Origin: Caulobacteraceae bacterium PMMR1
Lineage (GTDB): Bacteria > Pseudomonadota > Alphaproteobacteria > Caulobacterales > Caulobacteraceae
Assembly: GCA_000733915.1 (NCBI GenBank)
Contig: JPOM01000001.1
Span: forward strand, 434,001-498,000
DNA length: 64,000 nucleotides
Direction of reading: 5' to 3'
A model generated the notes under the pieces. It worked only from the letters and a program-made list of their open reading frames with translations, was not told the DNA's origin and ran no database searches. Positions 1 to 7,191 of this stretch are shown one piece after another; the first letter of the stretch is position 1; each line of letters opens with the position of its first letter. Position numbers and translations under genes: made by a program.

Positions 1-471
1 CGCCATCGGGCCCTCGCCGGTCTCGATGCGCAGCATGAAGTGGCCGGGGAAGTCGACGCCTGCGACCTTCAGATTGGCGCGCCGCCCCGCCTCCAGATAG
101 ACGATGCCCAGCGCCACGGCTCCGCCCTTGCGCCGATCACAGACCGAGATCAGGTCGGCGTTAGTCGGGTCGTCGCGGGTGATCACGTCCCCGCTCAGGC
201 GCATGTCGCCGCCCAGCGCCTCGCAGAGCGCGTCCTCAGGCAGTTCCGACCTGAGCCGGTCCTTCAGCCGCGCCGTCGCCTCGTCCAGCAGGAGGCGGGC
301 GGGCTCGGGACTGCGGTCAGGCCGCTCGTGCAGCGCGCAGCTGATCGCCGCCTCGAACAGCGGAAAGCGGGCGTCGGGCGCTGCGCCGGCGGCGGCAAGG
401 GCGTGCTCCACCTCCGATCGCGTGGACGGCGCGCCCCCTACCGCCCGCTCCATGAGTTGCTCGCCGGCCAT
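1..471 (-). CDS. SirB1-type transglutaminase-like protein, partial (C-terminus beyond window)
   Basis: This is the N-terminal 157 codons of a protein resembling the SirB1/UPF0162 family, which has a transglutaminase-like core. The exact function of the family is unsettled. What I read on the minus strand is a stretch typical of the family: an aspartate-rich segment, then a CDRRKGG turn, then an AVALGIVYLEAGRR helix and VDFPGHFMLR. The family usually has NSYL-type residues where this protein has the CDRRKGG turn. The ATG at 471 lies 34 bases inside yraN, and a second in-frame ATG at 453 would shorten the overlap. It is the last visible gene of the rsmI-yraN-SirB1 run. Family assignment is by recognition of the pattern only. 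Confidence 0.7.
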   Translation of the reverse strand, partial: MAGEQLMERAVGGAPSTRSEVEHALAAAGAAPDARFPLFEAAISCALHERPDRSPEPARLLLDEATARLKDRLRSELPEDALCEALGGDMRLSGDVITRDDPTNADLISVCDRRKGGAVALGIVYLEAGRRANLKVAGVDFPGHFMLRIETGEGPMA

Positions 472-857
472 GCGTCGGCAATATGACGGGGTCTTCGGCC
501 GGGCGCGAGCGCCACCATGTCGAGGCGGACATTCAGTCGCGATCCGCCGCCCCACTTCGCCGCAAAACGCTCGCCGGCGCGGCGCAGGCGATCGCGCTGG
601 TCGGGGGTGACCGCCTCCAGCGCCTCCAGCAGGGTGCGCCGCGCCTTCACCTCCACCACCGCCAGCACCGCGCCCTTGCGGGCCAGGAGGTCGATCTCCG
701 CCTCCGGCGTGCGCAGCCGCATAGCGAGAATGCGCCAGCCCTTCAGCATCAGCCAGGCCGCCGCCAGGATTTCGGCGGCGCGGCCGTCCCTGCGCGCTCG
801 GCCGCCCCGCAGGCGCCGGGCGGCGGCGCGCTCGGCGGGCCGCTCGCGGCGTCTCAC
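438..857 (-). CDS. yraN: YraN/UPF0102 family endonuclease-like protein
   Basis: A 139-residue basic protein of the UPF0102 (YraN) family, related to Holliday-junction resolvase/endonuclease folds; its physiological substrate is not established. The family core is visible: AAWLMLKGWRILAMRLRTPEAEIDLLAR followed by VVEVKARR, in which the E-I-D-L and E-V-K residues match the PD-(D/E)XK-like metal site. The start is GTG at 857, which overlaps the rsmI stop in a GTGA arrangement, so translation is probably coupled. The rsmI-yraN pairing is the common arrangement in alphaproteobacteria. The N-terminus is very Arg-rich. Confidence 0.9.
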   Translation of the reverse strand: MRRRERPAERAAARRLRGGRARRDGRAAEILAAAWLMLKGWRILAMRLRTPEAEIDLLARKGAVLAVVEVKARRTLLEALEAVTPDQRDRLRRAGERFAAKWGGGSRLNVRLDMVALAPGRRPRHIADAWPASNSWSGR

Positions 858-1717
858 CCCTCGCCCCTCAGCGCCAGGGCGCGGCGATAGAGCTCCCGCC
901 GGGGCAGGCCCAGCGCCTTGGCCACCTCGCCGGCGGCCTCCGACGGGCTGAGCCGCTGCAGCGCCTCGGCCAGCGCGCGGTCGGCGTCCGCCTCGCTCGC
1001 GGCCGCCTCCCGGCCCGGGGCGACCAGCACGACGATCTCGCCCTTGGGGCGGTCCAGGCGCGGGTCGGCGGCGAGCTCGGGCAGGGGCGCGCGGATGCAG
1101 GTCTCGTAGAGCTTGGTCAGCTCGCGGCAGACGGCCGCCTCGCGCGGGCCGAACACCGCGGCCATGTCGGCGAGGCTGTCGGCCAGGCGCGGCCCGCTCT
1201 CGTAGAGCACCAGCGTCGCGCGCACCGCGGCCAGCTCCTCCAGGAAGGTGCGCCGGGCGGCCGGCTTCGCCGGCGGAAAGCCGGCGAACAGGAAGCGGTC
1301 GGTGGGCAGGCCGGCCATGGCCAGGGCCGCCAGGCTCGCCGAGGCGCCAGGGACGGGGATCACCCGGGCGCCGGCTTCAAGCGCATCCTGCACCAGGCGA
1401 AAGCCCGGGTCGGAGACGGTGGGCGTGCCGGCGTCGGAGGTCAGGGCGATCCGCCCGCCCTCGGCCAGACGCTGCAGCACGCGGGGCCGCGCCTGCGCGC
1501 CGGCATGGTCGTCGTAGCGCTCGACCTTGGCCTTGATGCCGTAGGCGCCGAGCAGGCGCGCGGCGACGCGGGTGTCTTCGGCGAGCACCAGGTCTGCGCC
1601 CGCGAGCACGTCGAGGGCGCGCAGCGTGATGTCGCGCAGGTTCCCGATCGGGGTGGACACCACATAGAGCCCCGGCTGGAGCGGCTCAGCGTCGGGATCG
1701 GGGCGCCAGGGGGCCAT
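854..1717 (-). CDS. rsmI: 16S rRNA (cytidine-1402-2'-O)-methyltransferase
   Basis: A 287-residue SAM-dependent tetrapyrrole-methylase-fold enzyme that 2'-O-methylates C1402 of 16S rRNA in the decoding centre. Diagnostic segments are all present: VSTPIGNLRDITLRAL near residue 25, LAEDTR, SDAGTPTVSDPG around residue 95, and VPGASASLAALAMAGLPTD followed by FAGFPP. The length is normal for the family. ATG at 1717 is the first gene of the rsmI-yraN-SirB1 unit. No clear promoter was identified upstream, but an 8-bp inverted repeat (1762-1769 with 1782-1789) lies in the 101-bp gap to the next minus-strand gene and could be a weak terminator of that gene. Confidence 0.95.
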   Translation of the reverse strand: MAPWRPDPDAEPLQPGLYVVSTPIGNLRDITLRALDVLAGADLVLAEDTRVAARLLGAYGIKAKVERYDDHAGAQARPRVLQRLAEGGRIALTSDAGTPTVSDPGFRLVQDALEAGARVIPVPGASASLAALAMAGLPTDRFLFAGFPPAKPAARRTFLEELAAVRATLVLYESGPRLADSLADMAAVFGPREAAVCRELTKLYETCIRAPLPELAADPRLDRPKGEIVVLVAPGREAAASEADADRALAEALQRLSPSEAAGEVAKALGLPRRELYRRALALRGEG

Positions 1718-1818
1718 GAGGACCCCTTAGGCCCCCCCGCCGCCCCTGGCCAGAACGGAACGGGAGCGGAGGATCGCGCCGCCGCTCCCGCCTGGCCTCG
1801 GCTCGGGCGGGCCCGCCC

Positions 1819-2172
1819 TCAGGTCCGAAGCCGCTTCAGGATCGCATGGGCGGTGGCCAGGTCGAGCCCGCCCTCCCGCCGCAGGGTGCGCAGCGCCTCC
1901 AGCGACCTGTTGCGCGCCTTCAGCGTGCGCACCTCCTCCACCAGCTCAGCGGGGAGGCCGTTCAGCGCCGCCGTGACCTCCGCCTGGGTGGGCGGCGCCT
2001 TCCAGGTCAGGGTCGTGAGCAGAAGCATGCCCGGCACGAGCATGAAGAGCGCATTGTCGATGTCGTACTTCACCAGGATCAGCCACAGGGCCATAGCGCC
2101 CAGGGCCAGGAAGATCGCCCAACTGACCGCCCTGACCGCTTTCCCGGGGTCGCGGGCTCGAGCGCGGCTCAT
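1819..2172 (-). CDS. Small two-TM membrane protein of unknown function
   Basis: I do not recognise this 117-residue protein. It has a basic N-terminus, two hydrophobic segments (about residues 18-34 and 42-56) and a soluble, helical C-terminus rich in Leu, Glu and Arg (LPAELVEEVRTLKARNRSLEALR) with coiled-coil character. The ATG at 2172 overlaps the stop of the TraB/GumN gene as ATGA, which favours this start over the ATG four codons upstream. Translation is probably coupled to the TraB gene, so a role linked to it is possible but only inferred. Confidence 0.7.
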   Translation of the reverse strand: MSRARARDPGKAVRAVSWAIFLALGAMALWLILVKYDIDNALFMLVPGMLLLTTLTWKAPPTQAEVTAALNGLPAELVEEVRTLKARNRSLEALRTLRREGGLDLATAHAILKRLRT

Positions 2173-3068
2173 TTCCGGCACTCCCGGACAGCCTTGATGC
2201 CAAGCTTGGCGAGCTGGGCCTGCACGCTGTCAGGTCCCGCCAGGTGACCAGCGCCGACCGCCACAAAGGCCACCCCCGGCGTCTTCAGCCGCTCGGCGAT
2301 CTTGGCGGCGAACCGCTCGTTCCGCTTGGTCAGGAGAATGTCATAGAGCTTGGGATCGTCCTTCTTGATCGAGTCGTCGAGCTCGCGGGCGATGGCGTCC
2401 ACGTCGCCGGCGTCCCAGGCCTTGGCCACCGCCTCGAGCTTCGTCGCGGCCTCGGCGTAGTCCTTCAGCGTGTGGCGTAACCACGCGACCTCTTCCTCCT
2501 GCGGCAGGTCGGCGAAGTACTTCAGCTGCTCTTCAACGGTCTCGAAGGCCTTGATCGGTTCGCCCCGCGCCGTGGCCTGCTGGCCGAGCAGCCGGTCGAC
2601 GCCCGCGGCGGGGTCGTAGCCCGCCTTCAGCAGCGGCGCGATGGAGAGCTGCAGCGCCACCAGCCAGGGGCGAAGCGGCTCCAGCTGAGCCGGATCGGCG
2701 CCCAGGGACTTGGCCGCCTCCTGCAGGCGAGCCTTGTCGGCGTCATTGAGCTTGGTGGACAGCGGATGGGCCGGATCCAGGCCGTACTTCGCAAAGAGCT
2801 GCGCCATCTCCGGCGAGGGCTGGGGCTGGGCGGCCGCGCCGGCCTCCTTGATCTCCAGCCACAGCTCCTGGCTCTTCTCGAAGGCCGCCTTGATGCACGG
2901 GCTCTCCCAGTCGAGCTGCGGGCGCAGCAGGTGCACCGTGCCGAACAGATAGACGGTGGTGGTCGGCGACTTGACCGCCCACAGGGCCGGCTCGGCCTGG
3001 GCGGCGGGGGCTGCGGCGGCGAGGCTCAAGGCGCCCGCCGCGCCGGCCAGAAGGCGTTTCAACGTCAT
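2169..3068 (-). CDS. TraB/GumN family protein, secreted
   Basis: A 299-residue TraB/GumN (Tiki-like) family protein, a fold with proposed metallopeptidase activity. It begins with a signal peptide (MTLKRLLAGAAGALSLAAAAPAAQA), so it is exported to the periplasm. Two family motifs bracket the protein: YLFGTVHLL near residue 41 and VAVGAGHLAGPDSV near the C-terminus, both GxxH elements expected to hold the active site. It lies between two membrane-protein genes: its start directly follows the stop of the upstream gene and its stop overlaps the start of the downstream gene. The substrate is unknown. Confidence 0.85.
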   Translation of the reverse strand: MTLKRLLAGAAGALSLAAAAPAAQAEPALWAVKSPTTTVYLFGTVHLLRPQLDWESPCIKAAFEKSQELWLEIKEAGAAAQPQPSPEMAQLFAKYGLDPAHPLSTKLNDADKARLQEAAKSLGADPAQLEPLRPWLVALQLSIAPLLKAGYDPAAGVDRLLGQQATARGEPIKAFETVEEQLKYFADLPQEEEVAWLRHTLKDYAEAATKLEAVAKAWDAGDVDAIARELDDSIKKDDPKLYDILLTKRNERFAAKIAERLKTPGVAFVAVGAGHLAGPDSVQAQLAKLGIKAVRECRK

Positions 3069-3734
3069 TCAGGACTCCTCAGGGTCGGCGTTGCATTGGC
3101 CGCGCGCTCGGAGGCCGACAAAGACCGAAGCGGCGACATAGAGGGCGAAGAGCAGGACGAAGACGTCCCACGGCCTCAGCCCGAGGTGGACGCCGAGGCG
3201 GTCGAGCGCCGCCCAGGCGAAAAGGAGCGAATTGACCAGCGCCGAGCCGATCCCGGCGGCCTGGAGCATCATCTGGCGCGCGAAATCGTCGGCCCCGCGG
3301 ACCAGGCTCCAGTTCAGCCAGGTCTGGACCATGAACAGCGCCGCGGTCGCCGCTACGGCGAGCGCCCTGACCTGAGCGTCCTGCGACGCCAGCACGCCCA
3401 GCAGGGTCGGGACCGCGATCAGCACGCCGGTGAGGATCATGACGATGCCCTGCAGCACCGTCTGGCGGGTTTCGTAGCCGCTCGCCGGAGCCGTCGCATC
3501 GCATTCCAGCATGCGCCCGAGCCTGCGCCGGTCCGCCGCCAGGACGAGCAGATAGCCTCCCCCGCCCATGAGGCTGACGGACACGAGGTTGCCGAGATTC
3601 ACGCCGAAGTCGTGGCGCTCCATCCCCAGATGCCGGCCCAGCATCGCCATGCCCGCGCCGGCGACCGCGCCGATGGCGGCCCCCACGCCCGCGCGGACCA
3701 GCTGCAGGCGGGTGGAGTATAGGCTCTCGCTCAT
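3069..3734 (-). CDS. Multi-TM protein paired with XRE regulator
   Basis: A 221-residue integral membrane protein with about six hydrophobic segments, including LVSVSLMGGGGYLLVLAA, TVLQGIVMILTGVLIAVPTLLGVLA and VFVLLFALYVAASVFVGL. I do not recognise a named family. The ATG at 3734 overlaps the stop of the small XRE-type gene as ATGA. This two-gene layout (short XRE regulator followed by a membrane protein) is common in bacteria, and the membrane protein may respond to or modulate the regulator, but that is inference. A longer reading frame continues upstream only by running out of frame through the regulator gene, so I reject it. Confidence 0.75.
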   Translation of the reverse strand: MSESLYSTRLQLVRAGVGAAIGAVAGAGMAMLGRHLGMERHDFGVNLGNLVSVSLMGGGGYLLVLAADRRRLGRMLECDATAPASGYETRQTVLQGIVMILTGVLIAVPTLLGVLASQDAQVRALAVAATAALFMVQTWLNWSLVRGADDFARQMMLQAAGIGSALVNSLLFAWAALDRLGVHLGLRPWDVFVLLFALYVAASVFVGLRARGQCNADPEES

Positions 3735-3955
3735 CGGCGGGGGACCTTTCCCTTCGAGGCCAGTTCGGGGTCGAACAGCCGCTCCAGCGGCACGTCGAAC
3801 AGAGCCGCGAGGCGGAACGCGAGTTCGAGCGTCGGATCGTGGCGACCCGTCTCGATGGCGTTGATCGCCTGGCGCGAGACGCCGCCGAGCCGCTCGGCGA
3901 CCTCGCCCTGGCTCCAGCCCCGCTCCGCTCTCATGACCCGAAGACGATTGCGCAC
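3731..3955 (-). CDS. XRE-family HTH transcriptional regulator (short, YozG-like)
   Basis: A 74-residue DNA-binding protein consisting almost entirely of a lambda-Cro/CI-like helix-turn-helix: RAERGWSQGEVAERLGGVSRQAINAIETGRHDPTLELAFRLAALFDVPLERLF. This is the common short cytoplasmic regulator type. The start is taken as GTG at 3955, where an MRNRLRVMRAERG start fits the family; ATG at 3934 is the alternative. It is the first gene of a unit followed by a membrane protein with an ATGA overlap. A good promoter with palindromic flanks lies directly upstream (3988-4016), which suggests autoregulation. Confidence 0.88.
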   Translation of the reverse strand: MRNRLRVMRAERGWSQGEVAERLGGVSRQAINAIETGRHDPTLELAFRLAALFDVPLERLFDPELASKGKVPRR

Positions 3956-3987
3956 CTATCAGGCCTTGCTGACCAAATGACAGGTAA

Positions 3988-4016
3988 ACCTTACATACGC
4001 AGCCGCAGCATGTCAA
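3988..4016 (-). promoter_or_regulatory. Sigma-70-type promoter of the XRE operon with palindromic elements
   Basis: On the minus strand there is a perfect -35 TTGACA (4011-4016), a 17-base spacer and a -10 TAAGGT (3988-3993), placing transcription start about 25 bases before the GTG of the XRE gene. CAGGTA and TACCTG half-sites flank the promoter as an inverted pair, and CCTATCAGG just downstream is a further near-palindrome. These are candidate operators for the XRE protein. Confidence 0.7.
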
Positions 4017-4092
4017 GCGTACCTGACTTTATGTCTTGAACCAGCGACATCTCTCGCCGCAAGGCGATCGCCGTCGCGTGAGGCCGGGACCG

Positions 4093-4761
4093 TTACCCCT
4101 CGGACGGCCAGAGGTCCGCAGCGGAGCCCTTGCGGTTCAGGGCCCGGGCGACGCGCTTCACCACCGCCAGCAGGTCGGCGGTGCGGGCCGCCGCATTGTG
4201 GCTGAGGCGAGCGCGGGCCAGCCCCTCCAGCATGAAGCGCGCAAGGTCCCGCGAGGCCAGGAACCGCGGCCCGTCCGCGCCCTGCACCAGGTCGAAGAGG
4301 CCCTCGGCCAGCTCGGCGCGGTCGAAGGCGTCGCGGGCGGGCGCCAGGCGCGCGCTCAGGGCCTCATCGGTGCGGGCCGCAGCCTCGAGCTCGGCGAAGG
4401 CCACGAACGGCGGCGTGTGCAGAAGCCGCCAGTAACTGTCGATGGCGTGGTCGGTGCGATCCGCCCCATGCGGCGCGGACGCCACCGCCTCCTGCAGCAG
4501 GCGCGTGCGCTCGCCCTGGATGTAGGGGATCACGGCCTCCAGCAGCGCCTCGCGGCTCTCGAAGTGGTAGAGCATGGCGCCCCGGGTCAGGCCCGCGGCC
4601 TCGGCGATGGCAGGGTTGCTCGCCGCCGCATAGCCGCGCTCGACGAACAGGCGCAGCGCCGTTTCCAGGATCCGGGCCCGGGTGCGTTGGGATTTCGGGC
4701 TGTTGCGCTCGCCCTGCCGGCGGGACGAAGCGGGGAGGTCGAACCCGTCGGCCGACGCCAT
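4093..4761 (-). CDS. TetR/AcrR family transcriptional regulator
   Basis: A 222-residue TetR-type regulator. The N-terminal HTH is clear at about residues 25-70: RARILETALRLFVERGYAAASNPAIAEAAGLTRGAMLYHFESREALLEAVI. The C-terminal all-helical ligand domain (HAIDSYWRLLHTPPFVAFAELEAAARTD) is unspecific, so the effector is unknown. ATG at 4761 was chosen because an upstream in-frame extension would run into the divergent gene at 4886. The 124-bp gap to the divergent AhpD-like gene is a plausible shared control region. It may regulate that gene, which is inference from layout only. Confidence 0.88.
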   Translation of the reverse strand: MASADGFDLPASSRRQGERNSPKSQRTRARILETALRLFVERGYAAASNPAIAEAAGLTRGAMLYHFESREALLEAVIPYIQGERTRLLQEAVASAPHGADRTDHAIDSYWRLLHTPPFVAFAELEAAARTDEALSARLAPARDAFDRAELAEGLFDLVQGADGPRFLASRDLARFMLEGLARARLSHNAAARTADLLAVVKRVARALNRKGSAADLWPSEG

Positions 4762-4885
4762 GCCTGACCCTGATCCCCCTGGTGAACGTCGAACAGCCCA
4801 TGGGAGATAGGCGCCGGGTCTTGCGCTGCCTAGGTTCGCCGCGGGCAGGAACGGTGAGCGCGCCTGCGACAAAGGAGCTGGGCTG

Positions 4886-5236
4886 ATGGCCAAGGACTAT
4901 CGCGAGATCATCCACGACGTGGACGAGTACGCGCTCAAGCTGAAGGCGCTCATCCCTGAGACCCTGCACGCCTTCGGCGAGCTCGGGCGGGCGGCGCAGG
5001 CCCCGGGCGCGCTCGACCGCAAGACCAAGGAGCTCATCGCCTTGGCGATCGCGGTCTCCGGGCGCTGCGACGGCTGCATCGGCTACCATGCGCGGGGCGC
5101 GGCGCGAGCAGGGGCGAGCCGCAACGAGGTGGCCGAGGCGCTCGGCGTGGCGATCCAGATGGGCGGCGGGCCGGCGGTGGACTACGCTGTCGACGCGCTC
5201 AGGGCCTTCGACCAGTTCACGGTCACCCCGCCGTGA
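4886..5236 (+). CDS. AhpD-like / carboxymuconolactone decarboxylase family protein
   Basis: A 116-residue protein of the CMD/AhpD superfamily. The redox motif CDGCIGYH (C-x2-C-x3-H) at about residues 63-70 is intact, which points to an AhpD-type alkylhydroperoxidase/thiol activity rather than a lactone decarboxylase. The helix ALDRKTKELIALAIAVSGRC and the following ARGAARAGASRNEVAEALGVAIQMGG are typical. A good ribosome site (AAAGGAG) precedes ATG 4886. It is divergent from the TetR gene and its 3' end overlaps convergently with rsmD by 14 bp. Confidence 0.88.
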   Translation: MAKDYREIIHDVDEYALKLKALIPETLHAFGELGRAAQAPGALDRKTKELIALAIAVSGRCDGCIGYHARGAARAGASRNEVAEALGVAIQMGGGPAVDYAVDALRAFDQFTVTPP

Positions 5237-5795
5237 GCCGCAGGAAGCTGACCCGCGCGACGCCGTAGGTGCGCGTGTCCAGGGTCTGAAAGCCCGCGAG
5301 CTGAAGCGCCGGCTCGTCGGTGCGCTGCTCTACGACGCAGAGCGCGTCCGCCGCCAGCCAGCCGCCCGCGGCGAGCTTGGTCAGGGCGCGCTCCGCCAGG
5401 CCCTGGCCGTAGGGCGGGTCGAGGAACGCCAGGCCGAACGCCTCCCCCGCGGAGCCCGGACGCGGGCCAAGGTCGGTCGCATCGCGCCGGTGCACGCGGG
5501 CCTCGCCGAACAGGCCGAAGGCTTCGATGTTGTCACGGATCGCGCCCCGCGCGGCCTCGTCGGTCTCCACGAACAGGGCGAAGGCTGCGCCCCGGGAGAG
5601 GGCCTCCAGGCCAAGCGCCCCTGAGCCCGCGAAGAGGTCGATCACCCGCGCCCCGGTGAGCCGCCCTTCGCCCCAGGGCGCGTGCTCCAGGATGTTGAAG
5701 ATCGCCTGGCGGGCGCGGTCGGAGGTCGGGCGGGTGCCCAGCCCCGGCGGCGTCTTCAGCGCGCGGCCGCGGAACCGCCCGGCGGCGATGCGCAC
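5223..5795 (-). CDS. rsmD: 16S rRNA (guanine-966-N2)-methyltransferase
   Basis: A 190-residue RsmD that uses SAM to methylate G966 in helix 31 of 16S rRNA. The start MRIAAGRFRGRALKTPPGLGTRPTSDRARQAIFNIL is diagnostic. The SAM motif DLFAGSGALGLEALSRG (about residues 48-65) and catalytic DPPYG (about residue 127) are present. The start is GTG at 5795, directly after the stop of a 20-codon mini-ORF. In many alphaproteobacteria a pseudouridine synthase gene precedes rsmD; none is here. Confidence 0.95.
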   Translation of the reverse strand: MRIAAGRFRGRALKTPPGLGTRPTSDRARQAIFNILEHAPWGEGRLTGARVIDLFAGSGALGLEALSRGAAFALFVETDEAARGAIRDNIEAFGLFGEARVHRRDATDLGPRPGSAGEAFGLAFLDPPYGQGLAERALTKLAAGGWLAADALCVVEQRTDEPALQLAGFQTLDTRTYGVARVSFLRLTAG

Positions 5796-5796
5796 C

Positions 5797-5859
5797 TCAG
5801 GCCCGATCCCGGCGACGGCGACGGCGAAGGCGCTCGCCCAGGCGCTCCGGTTCCGCCAT
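5797..5859 (-). other. 20-codon mini-ORF with good RBS ahead of rsmD
   Basis: A short frame reading MAEPERLGERLRRRRRRDRA ends one base before the rsmD GTG and is preceded by a strong GGGGAGA ribosome site. Its start resembles the N-terminus of RsuA/RluB-type pseudouridine synthases, which often sit upstream of rsmD, so it may be a collapsed remnant or a leader peptide that couples translation. Nothing proves that it is expressed. Confidence 0.3.
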
Positions 5860-5925
5860 GCCCGTTTCTCCCCAAGAGGCGTCCGATGCTAGCCTGCGCC
5901 CTCGGCGCTCGGCAACTTGAGGCCC

Positions 5926-6600
5926 TCAATCCGGGATCAGCATGTAGCCCACGCCCCGCACCGTGGTGAGGTAGCGCGGCGTGCGGGGGTCGGGCTCGAT
6001 CTTGCGCCGCAGCCGCGTGACATGCACGTCCACCGCCCGGCCGGAGGGGTCGGCGGTGTCGCGCGCCAGCTCCAGCCGGTCCACGGGGGCGTTGGGCTGC
6101 AGCGCCAGCGCGCGAAGCAGGTCCGCCTCGCCCTCGGTCAGGCGGACTCGGTCCTCGCCCCGCCAGAGTTCGCCGCGCTCCAGGTCGAACACGCAGTCGC
6201 CGAGCGTCAGCTTGCCGCCGGCCCCCGGCCGCTCGCCGGCGCGCCTCAGGATCGCCTCGATGCGCAAGATCAGCTCCTGCGGTTCGAAGGGCTTGCCGAG
6301 GTAGTCGTCGGCGCCCCGCGACAGGCCCTCGATGCGGTCGGTCGGCTCGCCGCGGGCGGTGAGGATCAGGACAGGCGTGGCGCCGCGCTTGCGCACCCAG
6401 TCGGTGAGGTCAAAGCCGCTCTCCCCCGGCATCATGACGTCCACAATGAGGAGATCGAAGGCCATCAGGCCCAGGAGACGCTTGGCGGCGGCGGCGTCGG
6501 CGGCGACCGTCACGCGGAAGCCGGCCCGGGCGAGGTACTCCTTCAGCAGGGCGCGCAGGCGGTCGTCGTCGTCCACGACCAGCAGGTGGCGTCCGTTCAT
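5926..6600 (-). CDS. petR: OmpR-type response regulator PetR
   Basis: A 224-residue response regulator. The receiver domain (residues 1-120) has the acidic pocket VVDDDD, phospho-acceptor Asp54 in LIVDVMMPG, the switch Thr in LILTARGE and Lys in GKPFEP. The C-terminal winged helix carries VDVHVTRLRRKIEPDPRTPRYLTTVRGVGYML. The ATG at 6600 overlaps the stop of the MarR gene as ATGA. The MarR-response regulator pair beside ilvE matches the petP-petR arrangement known in Rhodobacter and Brucella. No cognate kinase is adjacent, which is usual for PetR. The name rests on synteny plus family. Confidence 0.82.
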   Translation of the reverse strand: MNGRHLLVVDDDDRLRALLKEYLARAGFRVTVAADAAAAKRLLGLMAFDLLIVDVMMPGESGFDLTDWVRKRGATPVLILTARGEPTDRIEGLSRGADDYLGKPFEPQELILRIEAILRRAGERPGAGGKLTLGDCVFDLERGELWRGEDRVRLTEGEADLLRALALQPNAPVDRLELARDTADPSGRAVDVHVTRLRRKIEPDPRTPRYLTTVRGVGYMLIPD

Positions 6601-7088
6601 CGCCGGGCGTCTCCGTCCGCGCGCGGGCCGGCCAGCGCGGCCAGGATGCGTCGCGCCGCGGGCGCCGCGTCCAGCCCGCCGGTGCGATAGGCGGAGGCGA
6701 GGCGCGCGCGCATCCGCTCGCCCACCCGCTGCTCGAACGCCCGGCCCTCCGGAGTCAGCGCCATGGGCCGGCGGCGGGCGTCCTCGGGCGTCTCGGCGTC
6801 GGGCGCGACCAGCCCCTTGCCCTCCAGGTCCTTCATCACCCGGCTCGCGCCCTGCTTGGACAGCCCGGTCAGCTCGGCCAAGGCCTGCACGCCCAGCCCC
6901 GGCCGGCGCTTCAGCAGCAGGGCGGCGCGATAATGCCCGCGCCCGAGCCCGGTGGGGTCGCTCGCCAGCGCCCCGTCCGCGGCGCTCCACAGGGCGGCCT
7001 CGGCCAGGACGAACAGCTCCAGCCCGCCCTCCAGCTCGTCGGGCGTGAGGATCAGGCGCGGGTCGGCGACGGGGGCGGGCAGCACCAA
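6597..7088 (-). CDS. petP: MarR-family regulator PetP
   Basis: A 163-residue MarR-family regulator with a winged HTH: LLLKRRPGLGVQALAELTGLSKQGASRVMKDLEGKGLVAPDAETPEDARRRPMALTPEGRAF. It is co-transcribed with petR (4-bp overlap). The start is uncertain: TTG at 7088 or GTG at 7085. A perfect 14-bp palindrome sits 23 bases upstream of the start, between petP and the divergent ilvE, and is a good candidate operator. The name PetP follows from the petP-petR pairing. Confidence 0.8.
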   Translation of the reverse strand: MVLPAPVADPRLILTPDELEGGLELFVLAEAALWSAADGALASDPTGLGRGHYRAALLLKRRPGLGVQALAELTGLSKQGASRVMKDLEGKGLVAPDAETPEDARRRPMALTPEGRAFEQRVGERMRARLASAYRTGGLDAAPAARRILAALAGPRADGDARR

Positions 7089-7110
7089 GACGGGACGCTC
7101 ACGGACAACT

Positions 7111-7124
7111 TCTCGCGCGCGAGA
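7111..7124. promoter_or_regulatory. Perfect 14-bp palindrome between petP and ilvE, candidate MarR operator
   Basis: TCTCGCGCGCGAGA reads identically on both strands. It sits in the divergent petP/ilvE intergenic region, immediately before a TTGACG (7125-7130) with TCTATA 17 bases on (7148-7153), a possible ilvE promoter. A MarR dimer bound here would cover the -35 element. The function is inferred. Confidence 0.5.
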
Positions 7125-7191
7125 TTGACGCGGCGGGGTCGGGCGCGTCTATAGGCGGCGACGCCTCCAACGCACAGGCAGGAATTGCCCC

